DNA of 64,000 nt from Ferruginibacter sp. Its GTDB lineage: Bacteria; Bacteroidota; Bacteroidia; Chitinophagales; Chitinophagaceae. Made by a program: the position numbers and the translations under genes. Below, piece by piece: positions 58,238-64,000 of the stretch. Below the pieces are notes generated by a model that was not told the origin of the DNA, did not search any database, and worked only from the letters and a program-made list of their open reading frames with translations. The stretch lies in NCBI GenBank assembly GCA_017983695.1, contig JAGOAX010000008.1, forward strand, positions 1 to 64,000, given 5' to 3'. Within the stretch, counting starts at the first letter, position 1; each line of letters starts with the position of its first letter.

Positions 58238-59584
58238 ATGAAACTATTTGCAACAACTATTATTTGCGTGGCAATTTTAAGTTTGCCGCTGCTAATGCCA
58301 TCCTGCCAAAAAAATCCTGGTACAAATGATGCTTCTAAAAAAGACACCTGGACAATACTGCAGGAAAATATATTTACTCCTTCATGTGCGGTAAGCGGTT
58401 GCCATGCTTCAACAACCGATGCTACTTACAGCCAGCATAACCTGGTATTGACTGCAGCCGCAGCTTACGATAACCTGGTTAATAAAGCCGTAAAAAATAC
58501 CGCAGCAAATGCTGATGGCCTGGTAAGGGTAAAGCCGGGAGATTATCTTAAGAGTTTACTGTACCATAAAACCGATTGCCAGGCCGGGCATCATGCTGCT
58601 AATTATGGCGCCACCATGCCAATGGGCAGCCAGTATTTAACTTTAGGCCAAATTGAATTTATTAAGCAATGGATAATAAAAGGTGCGCCAAAAACCGGCA
58701 GAGTTGTAGATGAAACAATATTGGGTAACACCACCGTTTGCACACAGCCTTTTATACCACTTGATCCACCCGCTGCCGCAGATGGGTTTCAACTTAAAAT
58801 AGATCCTTTTACCGTAAGCCCCAACACCGAAAGGGAAGTTTTTGTAAACAGAATTACGCCGAATACCGCTGCTGTTTATGTAAATAAATATACCATGAGG
58901 GGCAGGCCCAACAGCCATCATTTTGTTTTGTATGGTTTTCAAAATACAGCCCTGCTGCCTCCCGTAAATACTTTAAGAGATTTATATAATGCTGATGGCA
59001 CCATTAATGTTACCACTTTTTCGCAAATGCAGAACCATCTTTTTTTAGGCGGCGGTACAGATGTAAATGCCACTTATACTTTTCCTGCCGGTGTTGCATT
59101 AAAAATCCCTGCCGGCACTGCACTTGATTTAAATGCACATTATTTTAATAAACAAACCTCCAGTTTTACCGGCGAAAATTTTATCAACTTATATACAGTA
59201 CCGCAGGCTACCGTTAATAAAGAAGCTAAATCAATAAACTTTGCCAATTATAATTTCTCTATTCCTGCCAACCAGCGTAAAACAATAACCACCAATTTTA
59301 CATTTTCCAACCCGGTAACAGTTATTATGCTTACTTCTCATTTTCATAAAATGGGAGAGCGTTTTGTAATAAAGATATTGGGCGGACCAAGAAACGGGGA
59401 AATTGTTTACGAAAACACCGATTGGCAGCATCCCCTGGTAATAAACTATGCAACGCCAATACAACTTAATGCAGGCGAAGGCCTTACCAGCGTGGTAACA
59501 TACAATAATACCAGTAACAAAACCGTAAACTTCGGTTTAACCAGCGAAGATGAGATGAACATCATTTTTGGGTATTATTATTAA
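58238..59584 (+). CDS. Lipoprotein with C-x4-CH heme-like and copper monooxygenase-like parts
   Basis: The 448-residue protein (from ATG 58238) has a lipoprotein signal (LLMPSC). Residues about 35-150 look like a cytochrome c-type domain with FTPSCAVSGCHAS (a C-x4-C-H site) and a distal GATMPMGS methionine. The C-terminal ~280 residues contain NSHHFVLYGF, LNAHYFNK and TSHFHKMGERF, which resemble the HH, H and HxH copper ligands of PHM-type copper monooxygenases. This suggests a periplasmic or surface redox enzyme. Both domain calls are from motifs only; the reaction is unknown. Confidence 0.65.
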   Translation: MKLFATTIICVAILSLPLLMPSCQKNPGTNDASKKDTWTILQENIFTPSCAVSGCHASTTDATYSQHNLVLTAAAAYDNLVNKAVKNTAANADGLVRVKPGDYLKSLLYHKTDCQAGHHAANYGATMPMGSQYLTLGQIEFIKQWIIKGAPKTGRVVDETILGNTTVCTQPFIPLDPPAAADGFQLKIDPFTVSPNTEREVFVNRITPNTAAVYVNKYTMRGRPNSHHFVLYGFQNTALLPPVNTLRDLYNADGTINVTTFSQMQNHLFLGGGTDVNATYTFPAGVALKIPAGTALDLNAHYFNKQTSSFTGENFINLYTVPQATVNKEAKSINFANYNFSIPANQRKTITTNFTFSNPVTVIMLTSHFHKMGERFVIKILGGPRNGEIVYENTDWQHPLVINYATPIQLNAGEGLTSVVTYNNTSNKTVNFGLTSEDEMNIIFGYYY

Positions 59585-59630
59585 TCAGCCTTTAACTTTT
59601 ACTGCGGCGGCTTTTTTTTATTTTCACGTA

Positions 59631-60674
59631 ATGAAAAAGTTATTTGCTGTACTCCTGTTATTCCCGTCGCTGTGCTTTGCACAAAATAATTACAATTATA
59701 AAAATCTTGTGCTTGAAGGTGGCGGTGTACGTGGCCTTGCTTATGCCGGTGTATTTAGTGTGCTGGAAGATAAAGGCATTTTACAGCAGGTAGAAAAAGT
59801 GGGCGGCTCATCTGCCGGTGCTATTGCAGGTTTATTGGTATGTGTGAGTTATACTGCAAAAGAAATAGATAGTATAATGCAGGAATTAGCCCTGCAGCAA
59901 TTCAATGACGGCAAAGGTGGTCTTATCGGCAAATACAAAAGGGTAAAAAATGATTTTGGTATTTATGAAGGGAAAAAGTTTGAGGCCTGGTTAAAAAAAT
60001 TGGTGAAGTACAAAACAGGTAAGGAAAATTTAAGCTTTGCGGAGTTACATCAGCTGCGGTTACAAAATAATTTATATAAAGACCTCTATTGCACCGGCAC
60101 CAACTTAAGCAGGCAGCAATTAGAAATTTTTTCTTTTGAACTTACACCCGATATGCCGGTTGCCCTTGCGGCAAGAATCAGCGGTGGCGTGCCTTTATAT
60201 TTTGAACCTGTTGCATTAGATGATAATAAACAAAAGATAAAGAAAGGGGATACCAGTTCTTTTATTAATTATTATGTAGATGGTGGTATGCTCTGCAATT
60301 ACCCCATCAGTATTTTTGACAGCTGCGAAAACATTAAGAATCCGCTCTTGTGCAACCAGGTAAAATTCAATATGCAAACCATTGGCATAAAGCTGGAGCG
60401 GCCGGAGCAAATTGATTCTTTACAAAAAAACAATATCACCATTCCGCCTTATTCGGTAAATAATTTCAACGAGTATTTAGCAGCTTTCAGCAACCTGATG
60501 ATAGAAACACTCAACCGCAAATATCCCGATCTGGAAAATGAAAGGGGCAGAACGATCTATGTCAGCTATGGCAACGTCAATTCCAAAGTAAGAAAAATGA
60601 AAGCAGAGGAAAAGCAATTACTCTTTAACAATGGCGTAATAGCGGCAACCAATTTCTTACATACAAATTTTTAA
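59631..60674 (+). CDS. Secreted patatin-like phospholipase
   Basis: The 347-residue protein (from ATG 59631) has a signal peptide ending near residue 18 (CFAQN) and a patatin domain. It shows the oxyanion loop EGGGVRGLAYAG, the nucleophile motif GGSSAG (Ser61) and the Asp of YVDGGMLCNYP, which complete the Ser-Asp dyad. Patatins hydrolyse acyl esters of phospholipids or neutral lipids. The frame is open 63 bases further upstream, but that extension overlaps the preceding gene and would hide the signal peptide. It overlaps the convergent next gene by 4 bases. Confidence 0.9.
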   Translation: MKKLFAVLLLFPSLCFAQNNYNYKNLVLEGGGVRGLAYAGVFSVLEDKGILQQVEKVGGSSAGAIAGLLVCVSYTAKEIDSIMQELALQQFNDGKGGLIGKYKRVKNDFGIYEGKKFEAWLKKLVKYKTGKENLSFAELHQLRLQNNLYKDLYCTGTNLSRQQLEIFSFELTPDMPVALAARISGGVPLYFEPVALDDNKQKIKKGDTSSFINYYVDGGMLCNYPISIFDSCENIKNPLLCNQVKFNMQTIGIKLERPEQIDSLQKNNITIPPYSVNNFNEYLAAFSNLMIETLNRKYPDLENERGRTIYVSYGNVNSKVRKMKAEEKQLLFNNGVIAATNFLHTNF

Positions 60675-61372
60675 TACCATTTTTGTCCAAACACTTTCTT
60701 TAATATATCGGTTGTTCTTGCAGCAATATTGGTCCTGATATTTTTCTCTTCTATTGCCACCAGGTCAAATAAAGCAGCAGTTGCCTTATCAGTAACAAAG
60801 CCGGCCAGGTCAGGATTTATCTTTTTTACCAGGGGAATACTGTTGTATTTACTCACCATATCGCCATAATATTTTGTTGCATCCACTTTATCTAATGAAG
60901 CTTTTATAACCGGTAAAAAAGCAGCAATTAATTTATCTGTTGTTTTCTCCCTGAAGAAATGTGTGGCACTGGTATCTCCATTTTTTACCAGCCCGATCGC
61001 ATCCTGTAAGGTCATGCTTCTTATTGCATCAGCAAAAATGGGCTTGGCATAACCAGCTGCATCTTCGGCACCACGGTTAATTTGCAGAATGGCTTTATCC
61101 ACCATATTGTTAAAACCAAGCGTACGCAATGTATTCTCCACTTTTTTGGCATCAGGCGGTAATAAAATTTTATATAAAGCATCTTTAAAAAAACCATCTT
61201 CTTTATTTAGCTTTAAAACAGCACCCGCTAATCCCTGGCTCAACGCTTCTTTAATGCCCTGGCCGGCTTCTCCTTCTGTAATGCCGCCGCCAACTCCGGT
61301 TGGTAATTTACTTAACACATCGCATCCGCTTAATAAAATAACACCTAACACTACAGTAAATAATTTTTTCAT
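60671..61372 (-). CDS. DUF4197 lipoprotein
   Basis: The 233-residue protein has a lipoprotein signal (ILLSGC, Cys near residue 17) and a helical DUF4197 domain with IKEALSQGLAGAVLKL, DGFFKDALYKILLPPDA, MTLQDAIGLVKNGDTSAT and FREKTTDKLIAAFLP. Proteins of this family are found widely in Gram-negatives; the function is unknown. It is a single-gene unit convergent with the patatin gene. Confidence 0.92.
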   Translation of the reverse strand: MKKLFTVVLGVILLSGCDVLSKLPTGVGGGITEGEAGQGIKEALSQGLAGAVLKLNKEDGFFKDALYKILLPPDAKKVENTLRTLGFNNMVDKAILQINRGAEDAAGYAKPIFADAIRSMTLQDAIGLVKNGDTSATHFFREKTTDKLIAAFLPVIKASLDKVDATKYYGDMVSKYNSIPLVKKINPDLAGFVTDKATAALFDLVAIEEKNIRTNIAARTTDILKKVFGQKWY

Positions 61373-61468
61373 GTTGTTTCTATTTTAGTTAAAAGTTAAA
61401 CAAGTTCCTTGCCAGATTTACATATTACCTGTATAGACTGCAATTATGGAGGATTGGGTTGCATAAAG

Positions 61469-61476
61469 TATATTTG
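61469..61476 (+). promoter_or_regulatory. Bacteroidota -7 promoter element TATATTTG
   Basis: Exact TAnnTTTG match followed by TGCCCCC, 42 bases before ATG 61519 of lysS. Its position downstream of the earlier possible start at 61459 supports 61519. Confidence 0.6.
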
Positions 61477-61518
61477 TGCCCCCGTCCAATGAGGGAACAA
61501 AAAACATATTATTTATTT

Positions 61519-63045
61519 ATGAGTACACAGCACTTAAGTGAACAGGAAATTATCAGGAGAGAAAAGTTAGAAGAACTTAAAAAATTAGGTATCGATGCTT
61601 TTCCGGCACCGTTGTACCCGGTAAACACCACATCGGTTTATATAAAAGAGAATTATAAAGGAGAAGAAAATAAGGCAGATTTTGCAGATGTATGTATTGC
61701 CGGCCGCATTATGAGTGTACGTGATATGGGCAAAGCAAATTTTGCAGTGATACAGGATGCTGTAGGAAAAATTCAATTCTATATCAAGCAGGATGATATT
61801 TGCCCCGGCGAGGATAAAACAATGTATCAAACTGTTTGGAAAAAATTGGTTGATATTGGTGATATTATTGGCGTAAAAGGTTATGTATTCACTACCAAAA
61901 CCGGTGAAACTTCTATCCACGTAAAAGAGTTTACTATTCTTACCAAATCATTACGCCCTTTACCAATAGTTAAGGAAAAAGACGGCGAATCATTTGATGA
62001 AGTTACAGACCCTGAGTTCCGTTATCGTCAGCGCTATGCAGATTTAATTGTGAATCCAGGCGTAAAAGAAACTTTTATCAAGCGTACCAAAATGGTTAAT
62101 TCCATTCGTGAGTTTTTAAATGAACGTGGCGCATTGGAAGTTGATACGCCCGTTTTGCAAAGCATACCGGGTGGTGCTGCTGCAAGGCCTTTCACTACAC
62201 ATCACAATGCATTGGATGTACCGATGTACATGCGTATTGCTAACGAGCTGTATTTAAAAAGATTGATCGTTGGTGGGTTTGAATGGGTGTATGAATTCAG
62301 TCGCAACTTCCGTAACGAAGGGATGGACCGCACCCATAATCCTGAATTTACCGTTTTGGAATTTTATGTAGCGTATAAAGATTATGAGTGGATGATGGAT
62401 ACCACCGAACAAATGCTGGAGAAAGCAGCTATTGCCACAAACGGCACCAGTAAAGTTTTGGTTGGTGAAAAAGAAATTGATTTTAAAGCCCCGTACAAAA
62501 GAATAACCATGTACGATGCTATTAAAGAATTTACCGGTTTTGATATTAGTGAAATGGATGAAGCAGGCATAAGAAATGTTTGCAGGGAATTAAAAATTCA
62601 TGCAGATGAAAAATGGGGCAAGGGAAAACTGATTGACGAGATTTTTGGTGCTAAATGCGAAGGCAACTATATTCAGCCAACTTTTATTACAGATTACCCG
62701 GTAGAAATGAGTCCGCTTACCAAAAAGCACCGCAGCAAACCTGGTTTGGTAGAACGTTTTGAGTTGATGTGCAATGGCAAGGAAATTGCCAATGCATACA
62801 GTGAATTAAACGACCCTATTGAACAACGGGAACGTTTTGAAGAGCAGGTAAAACTAATGGAACGTGGCGATGATGAAGCCATGTTTATTGATCATGATTT
62901 TTTACGAGCCCTGGAATATGGTATGCCGCCAACAAGTGGTATTGGCTTTGGTATCGACAGAATTGCTATGTTACTAACCAACCAACATTCCATACAGGAT
63001 GTATTATTCTTCCCGATGATGCGGCCGGAGAATCAGCCTGAATAA
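61519..63045 (+). CDS. lysS: Lysyl-tRNA synthetase (class II)
   Basis: The 508-residue enzyme charges tRNA-Lys. It has the N-terminal OB-fold anticodon-binding domain (about 60-165, with [18 protein letters not shown]) and the class II catalytic domain: motif 1 [19 protein letters not shown], motif 2 [20 protein letters not shown] and motif 3 [11 protein letters not shown]. The promoter box at 61469 excludes the longer frame from 61459. It is a normal-length housekeeping gene. Confidence 0.97.
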   Translation: MSTQHLSEQEIIRREKLEELKKLGIDAFPAPLYPVNTTSVYIKENYKGEENKADFADVCIAGRIMSVRDMGKANFAVIQDAVGKIQFYIKQDDICPGEDKTMYQTVWKKLVDIGDIIGVKGYVFTTKTGETSIHVKEFTILTKSLRPLPIVKEKDGESFDEVTDPEFRYRQRYADLIVNPGVKETFIKRTKMVNSIREFLNERGALEVDTPVLQSIPGGAAARPFTTHHNALDVPMYMRIANELYLKRLIVGGFEWVYEFSRNFRNEGMDRTHNPEFTVLEFYVAYKDYEWMMDTTEQMLEKAAIATNGTSKVLVGEKEIDFKAPYKRITMYDAIKEFTGFDISEMDEAGIRNVCRELKIHADEKWGKGKLIDEIFGAKCEGNYIQPTFITDYPVEMSPLTKKHRSKPGLVERFELMCNGKEIANAYSELNDPIEQRERFEEQVKLMERGDDEAMFIDHDFLRALEYGMPPTSGIGFGIDRIAMLLTNQHSIQDVLFFPMMRPENQPE

Positions 63046-63069
63046 TAAACTTAATCTTACATTAGCAGT

Positions 63070-63645
63070 ATGAAAAAAAATATTTTCATACTGCTTTTTT
63101 GTTTTTGCCTGTCAAATCTTTTTGCCCAGAAAAATATTACCTGTTTAATTAAAACAGAACAGGGTAACATCACCATTGAATTATATCCTGCAAAAGCTCC
63201 GGTAACTGTTGCTAATTTTTTAAACTATGTGGATGCACATTTGTACGACAGCAGTTCTTTCTTCCGTGCTGTTACCTTAAATAATCAACCCAATAATGCG
63301 GTGAAAATTGAAGTGATACAGGGTGGTAATGTAGATTCGCTGAAAGAATTTGCACCCATTAACCTGGAAACAACAACGCAAACCGGCCTGCTGCATAAGG
63401 ATGGTACTATATCTATGGCAAGAAACGCCCCTGCATCTGCTACCAGCAGTTTTTTTATCTGCATTAACGACCAGCCTTCACTGGATTATGGTGGCAAAAG
63501 AAATGCCGACGGACAAGGTTTTGCAGCTTTTGGTAAAGTGGTAAACGGGATGGAGGCAGTAAAAAAAATTCAACAACTATATCCTGAACAGGGGCAATAT
63601 TTTAAACCTGTTGTACAAATTATTTCCATCACACGAATACAATAA
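63070..63645 (+). CDS. Secreted cyclophilin-type peptidyl-prolyl isomerase
   Basis: The 191-residue protein has a signal peptide (to about residue 19, LFAQK) and a short cyclophilin domain with TEQGNITIELYPAKAPVTVANF, SSFFRAV, EVIQGGN, GTISMARNAPASATSSFFIC and FAAFGKVVNGMEAVKKI (each quoted in part). It catalyses cis-trans isomerisation of proline bonds during folding in the periplasm. The Arg of SSFFRAV and the QGG/SSFFI elements are the usual active-site parts. It ends 3 bases before the next gene. Confidence 0.94.
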   Translation: MKKNIFILLFCFCLSNLFAQKNITCLIKTEQGNITIELYPAKAPVTVANFLNYVDAHLYDSSSFFRAVTLNNQPNNAVKIEVIQGGNVDSLKEFAPINLETTTQTGLLHKDGTISMARNAPASATSSFFICINDQPSLDYGGKRNADGQGFAAFGKVVNGMEAVKKIQQLYPEQGQYFKPVVQIISITRIQ

Positions 63646-63648
63646 ACC

Positions 63649-64000
63649 ATGCAAAAGATCTTTATCCTGTTTTTATTTGCTGCTGCACAAAATGTAATGG
63701 CACAAAATTTTGTAAGCAACCAGCGGCCCAGCAAAGGAACAGAACGTGTTGCCGCATTTAACCAACACCAGGCGGCAATAAATTTATCTGCTTATAAAAA
63801 ATTGCAATGGCGCAATGTTGGGCCCGATAATATAAGTGGCCGCTGTACTGATGTGTGGGGCATCTCCGGCAATAAAAATATTGTGTATGCCGCTTTTGCA
63901 ACAGGAGGTTTATGGAAAACAGCAGATGCAGGCAAAACATGGCTTCCGCTGTTTGATAAACAAGGTACCCAGTCAATTGGCAATATGGCAATAGCTCCAT
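63649..64000 (+). CDS. Sortilin/BNR-repeat secreted protein (5' part)
   Basis: The frame runs off the window after about 117 codons. The N-terminus is a signal peptide (ends near AQN at residue 20). It is followed by WRNVGPDNISGRCTDVWGI and FATGGLWKTADAGKTW. The last stretch is the Asp-box (S/T-x-D-x-G-x-T-W) of the VPS10/BNR-type beta-propellers common in large Bacteroidota secreted proteins. The function of the whole protein cannot be judged from this fragment. Confidence 0.8.
   Translation, partial: MQKIFILFLFAAAQNVMAQNFVSNQRPSKGTERVAAFNQHQAAINLSAYKKLQWRNVGPDNISGRCTDVWGISGNKNIVYAAFATGGLWKTADAGKTWLPLFDKQGTQSIGNMAIAP

Noticed and set aside
59568..59630. Longer patatin start at 59568
   Set aside because: It overlaps the previous coding region and would bury the signal peptide that begins at 59631.
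61459..61518. A longer lysS start at 61459
   Set aside because: The TATATTTG promoter box at 61469-61476 lies inside that extension, and the usual LysS N-terminus fits ATG 61519.
1..64000. CRISPR arrays, tRNA/rRNA genes, insertion sequences, phage or integrase genes
   Set aside because: I looked for regularly spaced repeats, cloverleaf-type sequence with CCA ends, transposase motifs and att-like repeats and saw none that could be supported.

Overview
The window looks like a chromosomal segment of a low-GC Bacteroidota, most likely a Chitinophagaceae-type organism (the family is my inference). The evidence is: several exact copies of the Bacteroidota -7 promoter element TAnnTTTG in front of genes, C-terminal type IX secretion sorting domains, an UpxY-type NusG-like antiterminator inside a capsule operon, LytS/LytTR-type signalling, DUF2911 and DUF4197 proteins, and sparse Shine-Dalgarno sequences. 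I see no tRNA, rRNA, CRISPR array, transposase or phage gene.

Layout. 1-3205: the end of an unknown gene, then two tandem secreted PIG-L-type deacetylase-like proteins (plus strand), closed by a bidirectional terminator. 3245-37948: one large minus-strand capsule/exopolysaccharide locus of about 30 genes, transcribed from wza at 37948 down to the initiating sugar-phosphate transferase at 3245. Its order is export lipoprotein (wza), tyrosine autokinase (wzc), UpxY antiterminator, GDP-fucose synthesis (fcl, gmd), flippase (wzx), a glycosyltransferase, a saxitoxin-cluster-like carbamoylation cassette (sxtJ, sxtK, sxtI and sxtL-like), a wzy-like polymerase, three glycosyltransferases, an AsnB-type amidotransferase, a dlt-like aminoacylation set (adenylation enzyme, formyltransferase, two carrier proteins around a GNAT, MBOAT acyltransferase, SGNH protein), a two-domain oxidoreductase, a deacetylase-like protein beside a second formyltransferase-like protein, an alpha/alpha-toroid protein, WecG-like and WecB-like genes and the initiating transferase.

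38358-48835: housekeeping and metabolism: M28 peptidase, PepSY-like secreted protein, ACP phosphodiesterase, two tandem DUF2911 proteins, a second AsnB, a trans-sulfuration enzyme, a DUF2400 protein, a GNAT-like protein and a fatty acid hydroxylase. 48945-64000: fumarylacetoacetase-family enzyme, a GH9-deacetylase fusion, flavin reductase, a two-kinase LytS/LytTR operon, a pair of secreted proteins of which one has a caspase-like His-Gly/Cys dyad, a relic of a second flavin reductase, a heme/copper-type lipoprotein, patatin, DUF4197 lipoprotein, lysS, a cyclophilin and the start of a sortilin/BNR-repeat protein.

How the genes work together. The polysaccharide locus appears to build a fucose- and probably ManNAc-containing repeat unit on undecaprenyl phosphate, flip and polymerise it (Wzx/Wzy), and export it through Wza/Wzc. 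What sets it apart is the number of decoration enzymes. The most interesting part (12516-18530) has the gene content of a Gram-positive dltABCD operon plus a formyltransferase, a GNAT and a second carrier protein. I infer that it activates an amino acid, possibly N-formylates it on a carrier protein, and transfers it across the inner membrane onto the glycan. A second module (25573-29209), including a 49-residue membrane microprotein at 28631-28780, matches the sxtI-J-K-L gene set and probably carbamoylates the glycan.
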